Below, piece after piece: positions 1 through 4,785 of a stretch of DNA of 9,203 nucleotides. The notes beneath the pieces are model-generated. The model had not been told where the DNA came from and searched no databases. It was given only the letters and a program-made list of their open reading frames with translations. Location of the stretch: contig CAKQXI010000097.1 of the NCBI GenBank assembly GCA_934281565.1, positions 1-9,203 on the forward strand. The letters are read 5' to 3'. Made by a program: the position numbers and the translations under genes. This stretch comes from an uncultured Prevotella sp. (GTDB lineage Bacteria; Bacteroidota; Bacteroidia; Bacteroidales; Bacteroidaceae). Every line of letters starts with the position of its first letter. Position 1 is the first letter of the stretch.

Positions 1-64
1 GTGACTTGCTCTTGTCTACAAGAACTCGTCTGCCTTTTCTTACTAACTGTGAAATAGTAGGCAT
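1..64 (-). CDS. rpsL: 30S ribosomal protein S12, N-terminal fragment cut by the window edge
   Basis: Reading leftward from the ATG at 64-62 gives 21 codons, beginning MPTISQLVRKGRR and continuing VLVDKSKS. This is the highly conserved N-terminus of ribosomal protein S12 (family pattern MPTIxQLVRKGRxxxxxKSKSPAL). S12 sits in the decoding centre of the small ribosomal subunit and is the classic streptomycin-resistance locus. The remaining roughly 110 residues lie beyond position 1. Only the start is visible, but it is diagnostic. The leader just before the ATG is A/T-rich with no Shine-Dalgarno sequence, as usual in Bacteroidetes. In this phylum the gene commonly heads an rpsL-rpsG-fusA operon. 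Here it has its own candidate promoter at 152-184 and a hairpin in the leader. Confidence 0.93.
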   Translation of the reverse strand, partial: MPTISQLVRKGRRVLVDKSKS

Positions 65-118
65 AATTTTACTTTTAAATTTATATATTATTTTTATAAT
101 TGTCTATGTTTACGTGTA

Positions 119-139
119 GTCACACCCTTTCGAGGTGAC
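119..139 (-). promoter_or_regulatory. Hairpin in the rpsL leader RNA
   Basis: On the minus strand GTCAC-CTC-GAAA-GGG-U-GTGAC folds into a stem of 5 bp plus 3 bp, with one bulged U and a GNRA-type GAAA tetraloop. It lies a few nucleotides downstream of the predicted start of transcription and about 55 nt before the rpsL ATG. It could stabilise the 5' end or serve in feedback control of the operon, but nothing in the sequence proves that. Read on the plus strand the same hairpin is followed by five Ts, so it could also stop antisense transcription. Confidence 0.4.
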
Positions 140-151
140 TTTTTCGGGTTG

Positions 152-184
152 CAAAGGTACGAATTTTCCATCAAATCACCTAAA
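152..184 (-). promoter_or_regulatory. Candidate rpsL promoter
   Basis: The minus strand carries a perfect Bacteroidetes -7 box, TACCTTTG, at 159-152. The expected -33 TTTG is replaced by TTTA at 184-181, with a 21-nt spacer. The predicted start near 147 gives an rpsL leader of about 80 nt. The -7 match is good and the -33 match imperfect. Confidence 0.6.
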
Positions 185-316
185 TAAATAAAATGCTTTT
201 GAGATTTAGGATTGTTTTTTAACTAAAAATAACTCTTAGTTACATTCTTTACGCCCTAACAGGTCGTTTTCTTAGGTTAATTTAATCTTAGTTCGTATGT
301 TTTATCGCCCAAGGCT

Positions 317-643
317 CTACGCCTCTCCCTTTGGAATATTGAAAGGTGCGATGGTACGCTCTGGCTCATTGGGCAACTTAATCTTGCCAAATGTCTGCTC
401 ATAATTATAGAGGTTGTTCTGGAGAGCCTGGAGAAGTCGCTTGGCGTGCTCTGGAGCCATCACGACACGGCTTCTTATCTGAGGCTGTGGCATACCCGGC
501 AAGGCGCAAGCAAAGTCCAAGATGAAATCGGAGCTTGAATGAGTGATGAGGGCAAGATTAGAATATGTACCTGCGGCAACCTCAGGCTCTATGCCCATCT
601 GGAACTGATTTTGTTGCTGGTTTCTTTTGTTATTATCTTCCAT
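317..643 (-). CDS. DUF3467 family protein (conserved rpoC/rpsL neighbour of unknown function)
   Basis: This gene encodes 108 residues. The start is an N/Q-rich tail (residues 4-14), followed by a conserved core: EVAAGTYSNLALITHSSSDF (about residues 21-40), a segment with ALPGMPQPQIRSRVVM, then PEHAKRLLQALQNN and a C-terminal run around FGKIKLP. From memory this matches DUF3467, a small cytoplasmic family widespread in Bacteroidetes, with no established biochemical role. There is no signal peptide or membrane segment. The ATG at 643 is preceded by an A/T-rich leader and lies about 40 nt downstream of an excellent promoter (686-717), so it can be transcribed independently of the accessory block. 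In relatives the gene usually lies directly between rpoC and rpsL, which supports a housekeeping link to transcription or translation. That link is inference. Confidence 0.85.
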   Translation of the reverse strand: MEDNNKRNQQQNQFQMGIEPEVAAGTYSNLALITHSSSDFILDFACALPGMPQPQIRSRVVMAPEHAKRLLQALQNNLYNYEQTFGKIKLPNEPERTIAPFNIPKGEA

Positions 644-685
644 AATCGTAAAGTGTTATAAGGTAAAACATTTCATTTGATGATG

Positions 686-717
686 CAAACTTACGGAAAA
701 TATTCGAGAAACACAAA
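686..717 (-). promoter_or_regulatory. Promoter of the DUF3467 gene
   Basis: The minus strand shows TTTG at 717-714, a 20-nt spacer, and TAAGTTTG at 693-686. This is a full match to the Bacteroidetes -33/-7 pattern. The predicted start near 680 gives a leader of about 37 nt before the ATG at 643. Confidence 0.8.
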
Positions 718-720
718 TAT

Positions 721-766
721 TTTAGTATAAAAATATAAAAAGCGGTTTCCTATACCTTATACTAAA
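721..766. repeat. Perfect 10-bp inverted repeat just upstream of the DUF3467 promoter
   Basis: TTTAGTATAA (721-730) and TTATACTAAA (757-766) are perfect complements separated by 26 nt. The left arm ends 3 nt from the -33 element of the DUF3467 promoter. It could be an operator for a dimeric regulator or a weak hairpin insulating the gene from upstream transcription. No run of Ts follows it on either strand, so a standard terminator is unlikely. Confidence 0.5.
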
Positions 767-1080
767 CTTTCGCAAGTGGAGAAGTTAAGACAACAGACCA
801 CACACCTCGCAATATTGCTATAACTATCTGATAGAAAGAAAGTTTTCGGAGTGCGGTAGCCATGTAGACACCTCACTAACACCTCACAACACCACACTAA
901 TACATCCCCATACACACGATATGATAGATAAATACGAATGCTATCATGCGTGATGCTGTCTTCCTATGACAGTTGGTGTCCTTTGCCTTGACAGTATAGG
1001 AATTCAATAGAAAGCAAAAAACTACATACTTATATATCTATGGTAGAATATATTCATAAGTGTTTTACCCTTATAATAGG

Positions 1081-1131
1081 AAGTGCTTTCTTATGCCTTG
1101 ACGATATTATCGTCATGACATAAGAAAGCAC
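1081..1131. repeat. Long-hairpin repeat, copy 1 (end of cassette B)
   Basis: Outer arms GTGCTTTCTTATG (1083-1095) and CATAAGAAAGCAC (1119-1131) pair perfectly over 13 bp. Inner arms TGACGAT (1099-1105) and ATCGTCA (1109-1115) pair around a 3-nt loop, with a short internal loop between the two stems. A second copy at 3886-3936 matches 48 of 51 positions. It lies downstream of the lipoprotein gene at 1244-2566. No T tract follows on the minus strand here, so termination would be less efficient than at copy 2. Confidence 0.85.
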
Positions 1132-1241
1132 CTTATCATAGTCTATCGAAGCACTTCATAAGGGTGTTATAAAGCACTGTGTGACACCCTAACGAAGCAC
1201 TGTGTTAGACCTCAATGAAGTACTTCAGAGAGTGGCACTAT
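1127..1241. repeat. Degenerate tandem array with an exact 23-bp period
   Basis: The hexamer AGCACT or a one-base variant starts at 1127, 1150, 1173, 1196 and 1219, exactly 23 bp apart. Three of the first four units are preceded by GA in the last two positions (consensus CGAAGCACT), while the remaining positions vary. The inverse hexamer AGTGYT appears at 1059 and 1082, also 23 bp apart, on the other side of the long hairpin. The phased hexamers suggest repeated duplication of the hairpin's edge or a multi-site protein-binding region. Confidence 0.6.
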
Positions 1242-1243
1242 AA

Positions 1244-2566
1244 CTATTTAATTTCAATCTCTCTTTGGGTTGTATATTCCTTATTGTTACAAATATAATT
1301 TGCCCCAAGGATATAAGTGCCAGATGGCATACCACTAAAGTTGGATGTATCAGTAGTATAAATATCATCTATTCTACCATCTGTAATATTATACTCCAAA
1401 TATGTTTTACCTGTATTTGCATTTTTCAAATAAATTTGCTTTAAATCAACAGGCTTGTCATAATAATTATAAACAGATATTTTAATCTGTCCATTTCCCT
1501 GATTATATACCAATTCACTATAACTTAATCCTATATGATGTCCTGCACTAATAGCACAATTAGCCTTTTTCGTGCCATCCTCTGTTTGAACAGTAATTAT
1601 TGCATTACCCACACCATTTACATAGACATGTCCATTTTCATCAACAGTTGCAACATTTGCATTTGAAGTAGACCACTTTAATTTATCATTATCCGCATCT
1701 GCAGGATCTATGGTTGCTACCAAATCATGACTTTCATCAACATATGTGTATATACTATTTTTATTCAAGGTTATACTTTTCACCAATGTATGTTTGGTCC
1801 AAGAGCTATTTTCCGAACTATTAGGTCCATTCAAAATAATGGATTCACCTCCAGTCATTACCTTATCATAAGTTCTACTATATCCTACACCATCTGCATT
1901 ATATAAAAGGATATGGGTTTTATTGTCTGTTGGGCTAATAATACCATAATATGTTGCAGTCTGCGTTTGCTCATCATACTCTGTTGCCGCTGCACTTGTT
2001 AAGGTATCCTTAAAAGTCATATCCCAAAGATCGGTTAAAGTTTGCTGGTTTTCCATATTGGCTATTGCATAACCTTTATCTATGCCTTTTACTGTCAATC
2101 TTGCATAAGGACGCTTATTCATATCAAGATTTATATAAATAATTTTATCTGATACTATATAAGTTCCCTGTTCTTTTGTATAAGTTCCCTCATCAGTATA
2201 AAGAAACTGTTCAGGATATACAATCCAATAAGGGCTTCTCTTTCCTAATCCATAATAAGCATGCAACTTGCCACCATGTTCAGAAAACGTCCATGATCTT
2301 CCGTCAACTTGCCAGTAATCCTCGCCTTGATAAGTTAATGTAAAATCACATTTTTCATCTGTTATAACATAAATAACATCCCCCTTTACCCAGCTTGTTT
2401 TATCTGTAGTACGAGTACCATCCTCATTCCCTTTAGTTACATTTACCACAAAACGGTAATTTGTTTCGTGTTCCGTATTAGTTGATGTTATTTCAGAGCT
2501 ATCGCCACAGCTACTCATACAACATATAGCAAGAACAAGAAATAGACCATATATATACTTTTTCAT
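1244..2566 (-). CDS. Surface lipoprotein with fimbrillin-like N-terminal part and Big_2 Ig-like domain
   Basis: Starting at the ATG at 2566 this encodes 440 residues. A GTG eight codons upstream is a poorer start because it overlaps the previous stop and delays the signal peptide. Residues 1-20 form a lipoprotein signal (MKK, hydrophobic core, CMSSC) with Cys20 as the lipidated residue. Residues about 38-70 contain VNVTKG, TRTTDKTSWVKGDVIYV, the pattern seen at the start of fimbrillin/Mfa-like proteins. A Big_2 domain follows at about 262-340 (SITLNKNSIYTYVDE, LKWSTSNANVATVDENG, GNAIITVQT). The final ~95 residues look beta-rich and are not recognised. The gene lies 17 nt after the upstream Big_2 lipoprotein gene, so the two form an operon. 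It is AT-rich compared with rpoC. A role in adhesion or fimbria-like structures is plausible but unproven. Confidence 0.85.
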   Translation of the reverse strand: MKKYIYGLFLVLAICCMSSCGDSSEITSTNTEHETNYRFVVNVTKGNEDGTRTTDKTSWVKGDVIYVITDEKCDFTLTYQGEDYWQVDGRSWTFSEHGGKLHAYYGLGKRSPYWIVYPEQFLYTDEGTYTKEQGTYIVSDKIIYINLDMNKRPYARLTVKGIDKGYAIANMENQQTLTDLWDMTFKDTLTSAAATEYDEQTQTATYYGIISPTDNKTHILLYNADGVGYSRTYDKVMTGGESIILNGPNSSENSSWTKHTLVKSITLNKNSIYTYVDESHDLVATIDPADADNDKLKWSTSNANVATVDENGHVYVNGVGNAIITVQTEDGTKKANCAISAGHHIGLSYSELVYNQGNGQIKISVYNYYDKPVDLKQIYLKNANTGKTYLEYNITDGRIDDIYTTDTSNFSGMPSGTYILGANYICNNKEYTTQREIEIK

Positions 2567-2583
2567 AATCTTCCTTTTATTTT

Positions 2584-3297
2584 TTACCACTGATTATCAT
2601 TTCCATAAGGATTATAATTCACCTTATTATTACTTTTAACCGTAACAGGACACTTCGCTATAAAAGTTCCATCACTGGATGTTACAACAATATTAGTCGT
2701 TCCTGGCTTAACACCTGTTACATAACCAATTCTTGTTGAAGAACTCACATTTGAAACAATGACGGCAACATCTGTATTTTCTGAACTCCATTTTAAGGCA
2801 TCGCTTATAACATCTGTTGCATATTCTGGCGAAACTTTGATCGCTAATCTGTCTGTTTGCCCTTCATTAATTTCTAATTCAGATTTATTAAATATTATAT
2901 TCTCAATATTTACAGTAGAATTAGATACCGTCACTTGACAAGTAGCAGATAAATCATTTAGTGTTTGTACTGTAACAATTGCAGTTCCTACAGCTTTTCC
3001 TATAATTTTTTGGCTAGTAGTTTCTCCAGATTTTGTCATTCTTCCTTCTAACTCCACGACATTTTCGTCACTTGTCTTCCACCTATAATCTGGAATAACC
3101 GTTGCATCTATCGGCAAACACTTTGCTGTTAATTCCATGGTTTCACCTACATGAATAGTTGCATTCGTTTGCGACATTTCTATAGATGTCACTTCATGGA
3201 TACCACCCGATGGATTTGGGTCATTACTATCCCCTCCACCACAAGAAACGAAGAAGAACAACATAACGGAAACTAAGGAATAAACCGTTTTTCTCAT
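2584..3297 (-). CDS. Lipoprotein with two Big_2 Ig-like domains
   Basis: The ATG at 3297 gives 237 residues. A TTG seven codons upstream is rejected because the signal peptide should start at MRKTVYS and the ATG follows a typical A-rich leader. Residues 1-19 form a lipoprotein signal peptide (VMLFFFVSC), with Cys19 followed by GGGDSND, a glycine/acidic stretch suited to surface export. Two Big_2 repeats follow, at about 36-125 (SIEMSQTNATIHVGETMELT, WKTSDENVVELEG, GTAIVTVQT, ATCQVTV) and 130-221 (IIFNKSELEINEGQTDRL, LKWSSENTDVAVI, GVKPGTTNIVVTS, CPVTV). Beyond them there is only a short polar tail. It is the first gene after structured RNA B (ATG about 45 nt past its terminator), shares an operon with the next gene, and has no clear promoter of its own. 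Its binding partner is unknown. Confidence 0.87.
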   Translation of the reverse strand: MRKTVYSLVSVMLFFFVSCGGGDSNDPNPSGGIHEVTSIEMSQTNATIHVGETMELTAKCLPIDATVIPDYRWKTSDENVVELEGRMTKSGETTSQKIIGKAVGTAIVTVQTLNDLSATCQVTVSNSTVNIENIIFNKSELEINEGQTDRLAIKVSPEYATDVISDALKWSSENTDVAVIVSNVSSSTRIGYVTGVKPGTTNIVVTSSDGTFIAKCPVTVKSNNKVNYNPYGNDNQW

Positions 3298-3342
3298 TGT
3301 ATTTTTCTTTAATGCCAACTGTTTCCCAGAAGTCAGCGATTA

Positions 3343-3431
3343 TTAAAGTGAAAAGCGTGGGAACTATTGAGTATTGCTTCTCCGAGGTTCTGGAATACCC
3401 GCCAACAAACAATAAACAATAGCCCACGCTT
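3343..3431 (-). terminator. Terminator-like hairpin at the end of RNA B
   Basis: On the minus strand AAGCGTGGG-CTATTG (3431-3417) pairs with CAATAG-TT-CCCACGC (3369-3353): 15 bp interrupted by a 2-nt bulge. The enclosed ~47 nt contain a further GTATT/AATAC stem. The downstream sequence TTTTCACTTT is an imperfect U tract, which would allow partial read-through into the lipoprotein gene whose ATG lies at 3297. Confidence 0.65.
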
Positions 3432-3622
3432 ATAGATATATTGATACCTCGTTAAAGAGGATGCAATACGACCATAGCGTGAGCATTATTGTTATCACCT
3501 TAGTTGACTGAAATTTCCAGATTTCGGAGAAAGGTAATATCTTTTAACGCTCATTATCTTAAAACAATGCCAAGTCATGGATTAACCGCCAGCAACTCAT
3601 TGCAGACCCTCCACAAAATGAC
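3343..3622 (-). ncRNA. Structured RNA B: leader/attenuator or small RNA ahead of the Big_2 operon
   Basis: Transcription from the promoter at 3627-3658 should start near 3622. The RNA can fold into successive stem-loops. A 5' stem pairs AAGTCAT (3572-3578) with ATGACTT (3618-3624). A long arm spans about 3481-3552, with an inner GAAAT/ATTTC hairpin and an outer GAGC/GCTC stem. A small CCTC/GAGG hairpin lies at 3447-3460. A terminal hairpin spans 3353-3431, followed by TTTTCACTTT. No convincing protein is encoded. Its position and overall design match RNA A, although the sequences differ. I do not recognise a known RNA family. The Bacteroidales-1 and 6S-like RNAs of this order are possibilities to test. 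It could be a free small RNA or the regulated leader of the lipoprotein operon. Confidence 0.6.
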
Positions 3623-3623
3623 T

Positions 3624-3703
3624 TTGCAAAAGTAACAAAAAGATTTTAAATCAGCAAAAGAATTACTTAGTTTTATCATATCTTTTGCCAAAAAGGATAG
3701 AAA
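3624..3703. repeat. 80-bp promoter repeat, copy B
   Basis: This segment matches 4786-4865 at 76 of 80 positions, in the same orientation. It covers the whole minus-strand promoter and about 45 bp upstream of the -33 element, and stops at the predicted start of transcription. Downstream sequences are unrelated at the base level. Confidence 0.92.
3627..3658 (-). promoter_or_regulatory. Promoter of RNA B and the Big_2 lipoprotein operon
   Basis: The minus strand shows TTTG (3658-3655), a 20-nt spacer, and TACTTTTG (3634-3627), a full Bacteroidetes promoter match. An 8-bp perfect inverted repeat, GCAAAAGA (3654-3661) and TCTTTTGC (3681-3688), is separated by 19 nt. Its first arm covers the -33 element, so it is a candidate operator. 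Both elements are conserved in copy A. Confidence 0.8.
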
Positions 3704-3762
3704 TCAGATAGAAGTTAAATACTAATCATATTTACTTTCTCGCAATTTTCCTTTCTTAAAAG

Positions 3763-3793
3763 TTTGTATTATCAATAATTATTCGTATCTTTG
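3763..3793 (+). promoter_or_regulatory. Plus-strand promoter of a very short RNA
   Basis: TTTG (3763-3766), a 19-nt spacer, and TATCTTTG (3786-3793) match the Bacteroidetes promoter pattern exactly. It is the only strong plus-strand promoter I find in the window. The start is expected near 3799, and a terminator begins within 10 nt. Confidence 0.75.
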
Positions 3794-3798
3794 CATCG

Positions 3799-3848
3799 TT
3801 AGTTCCAGCCGAGCCTCTTTACAATGCTTAAATAGGCTGGGCTTTTTT
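3799..3848 (+). ncRNA. Predicted ~50-nt RNA made of little more than a terminator hairpin
   Basis: The plus-strand promoter at 3763-3793 leads straight into the hairpin at 3807-3843 and T tract, predicting an RNA of about 50 nt. The only start codon encodes Met-Leu-Lys-stop (ATG at 3824). The ~17-nt loop (3817-3833) is A/T-rich and would be exposed for base pairing. It may be a genuine tiny sRNA or the stub left when a gene behind a leader was lost. It is transcribed toward the end of the lipocalin-like gene's transcript. Confidence 0.45.
3807..3848 (+). terminator. Intrinsic terminator of the tiny plus-strand RNA
   Basis: AGCC-G-AGCCT (3807-3816) pairs with AGGCT-G-GGCT (3834-3843): 9 bp with one G·G mismatch and a 17-nt loop. 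A run of six Ts starts at the base of the stem (3843-3848). This is a standard intrinsic terminator on the plus strand. Confidence 0.75.
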
Positions 3849-3885
3849 GTTTATAGTCTTATGAAAAGAAACTTAGGAAAAAAAC

Positions 3886-3936
3886 AAGTGCTTTCCTATG
3901 CCTTGACGATTATATCGTCATGACATAAGAAAGCAC
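3886..3936 (-). terminator. Long-hairpin repeat, copy 2: terminator of the lipocalin-like gene (end of cassette A)
   Basis: GTGCTTTCCTATG (3888-3900) pairs with CATAAGAAAGCAC (3924-3936) with one mismatch, and an inner TGACGAT/ATCGTCA stem completes a long rod. The sequence matches 1081-1131 at 48 of 51 positions. On the minus strand the hairpin is followed by TTGTTTTTTTCC, so it should terminate the transcript of the gene ending at 3965, whose stop lies 28 nt before it. Confidence 0.8.
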
Positions 3937-3964
3937 TCTTTGGGACTAATTATAAGATACTCTA

Positions 3965-4390
3965 CTATTGTTTCTCAAGCGAGATAGTAACCTGATCCTT
4001 TGCTGTGTCGTTTTTATCTGTCTTCTTATCTTCAGCATCTTCCCAGTGGCAAGTCCAAGTTGCTTTATTGCCATTAAAGGTGATGTTACCAACAAGTTTG
4101 TCATCTGGTTTACTTTCTTCACCAACTGTAAATGTCAAAACATTGTCGCTCAAAGACCATTTTGCATAGTTCCAATCATTAGTAGGAGCGAACACAATGT
4201 TTCCATCGCTCTTGAGTGTGACGGTGTTGCCTACTTTAAAATCCTCCCAGTCAGAGCTTGAAACAGACACAACTTTCCACGTTGTATCAGCCAAAGATGC
4301 ATCATCATCATCACTGGAGCACGCTACAAAATTTAAACTAACAAAAATGGCGAGTAATGCCATTCCAATAACTTTAAATGCTTTCATCAT
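3965..4390 (-). CDS. Small lipocalin-like lipoprotein
   Basis: This gene encodes 141 residues from the ATG at 4390; the adjacent second Met at 4387 is an equally possible start. Residues 1-24 form a lipoprotein signal ending VSLNFVAC, with Cys24 lipidated. SSDDDD follows at once, the acidic motif that in Bacteroidetes directs lipoproteins to the cell surface. The mature part (about 32-139) reads LADTTWKVVSV, VTLKSDGNIVF, WSLSDNVLTFTV, NITFNGNKATWTCHW and TISLEK. This is the alternating-strand pattern of lipocalin-like domains (TW-x-Vxx, L-x-F-x-DG, W-x-L-x-x-N-x-L). Ligand and role are unknown. It lies about 65 nt after the terminator of RNA A and has no clear promoter of its own; only a weak TTTG-N20-TAGTTAAT occurs. 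It is followed by a strong terminator. Confidence 0.85.
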   Translation of the reverse strand: MMKAFKVIGMALLAIFVSLNFVACSSDDDDASLADTTWKVVSVSSSDWEDFKVGNTVTLKSDGNIVFAPTNDWNYAKWSLSDNVLTFTVGEESKPDDKLVGNITFNGNKATWTCHWEDAEDKKTDKNDTAKDQVTISLEKQ

Positions 4391-4456
4391 TATAAGATGT
4401 TTTAGTCTACACGGCTGCCACAGTAGAATTAACTATAAAATTAGTAATACATACAC

Positions 4457-4492
4457 AAAAAACGTGGAGCCAGTCCTGTCACTCGTTCCACG
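4457..4492 (-). terminator. Terminator at the end of RNA A, with two competing partners
   Basis: On the minus strand TCCACG (4468-4463) is followed directly by six Ts (4462-4457). It can pair with the nearby CGTGGA (4492-4487), 6 bp perfect with an 18-nt loop. Alternatively GGCTCCACG (4471-4463) can pair with the distant CGTGGGGCT (4550-4542), 9 bp including two G·U pairs. Two mutually exclusive partners for a terminator arm is the layout expected of an attenuator, though both forms place a stem next to the U tract. Confidence 0.65.
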
Positions 4493-4784
4493 CCATAAAG
4501 GCCTTCGCATTGCCCTGTTCGTCGAAACGAGCAACGCCGAAAGCCCCACGTATAATGTAAGTATATTAGTCATCCTTACAGCTCCGAACGAACAAGTTCC
4601 GCTCGAAGCCCATAAGGATAGTATACGATACACCCCATGAGGCGTTCCCGTTGCTTTGTCTTTGACGAACAGTTTGAAGTTGCGAAGTTCTTATGGCGTC
4701 AAAACCAAAGCGTACAGTTACGCCTTATATGTATATATGTCTACCCAACCTCTGCCCATTGAGGCTTTCGGTATGGGCTTAGAC
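4457..4784 (-). ncRNA. Structured RNA A: leader/attenuator or small RNA ahead of the lipocalin-like gene
   Basis: A near-perfect promoter (4789-4820) should start this RNA near 4784. The first 48 nt fold into a hairpin with TGTCTA/TAGACA (4738-4743, 4780-4785) and GCCCAT/ATGGGC (4754-4759, 4773-4778). A second strong arm pairs ATCCTTA (4572-4578) with TAAGGAT (4613-4619) and continues into GCTTCGAG/TTCGGAGC. A third lies at about 4501-4540 (TTCGGCGTTGC with GCAATGCGAA, capped by a UCGA loop). The RNA ends in a terminator with six Ts. It is noticeably richer in G+C than the flanking DNA, as stable RNAs often are in AT-rich genomes. The family is not recognised. No convincing ORF with a start codon lies inside it. 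A free sRNA and a cis-acting leader are both possible. Confidence 0.65.
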
Positions 4785-4785
4785 A

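Larger units (their letters stand above)
644..1243. other. Gene-free 600-bp stretch between the DUF3467 gene and the accessory cassettes
   Basis: No reading frame here looks like a protein on either strand. From left to right it contains the DUF3467 promoter, the 10-bp inverted repeat, three imperfect 11-bp units related to ACACCTCACTA (868-900), a small TTCCTAT/ATAGGAA inverted repeat (961-1002), the 51-bp long-hairpin repeat (1081-1131), and a degenerate array with a 23-bp period (1127-1241). The segment around 961-1020 includes GCCTTGACAGTATAGGAA and AGAAAGCA, which resemble parts of the long hairpin and may be a decayed copy. Confidence 0.55.

Noticed and set aside
220..242. TAACTAA/TTAGTTA hairpin as terminator of the DUF3467 gene
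   Set aside because: The stem is 7 bp of mostly A/T pairs and is followed on the minus strand by As rather than Ts.
1127..1241. CRISPR array
   Set aside because: The 23-bp period is far shorter than a repeat-spacer unit, the conserved part is only 6-9 bp, and no cas gene is present.
3227..3427. Minus-strand 66-codon frame overlapping the Big_2 lipoprotein start
   Set aside because: It overlaps the signal peptide codons of a convincing lipoprotein in another frame and runs through the RNA B terminator.
4479..4565. A 28-codon open stretch in another frame of RNA A with protein-like composition (GAFGVARFDEQGNAKAFMAW)
   Set aside because: It has no usable start codon after the upstream stop at 4566-4568, and the bases are explained by the stems at 4501-4540. 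A relic of a gene end remains possible but unsupported.
4433..4633. Minus-strand 66-codon frame inside RNA A
   Set aside because: It relies on a GTG start, runs through the terminator hairpin and its T tract, and shows no recognisable protein features. Structured RNA explains the sequence better.
4197..4640. Plus-strand 147-codon frame crossing the lipocalin-like gene start and RNA A
   Set aside because: It is antisense to a good lipoprotein gene and to a structured RNA, with no promoter or leader of its own.
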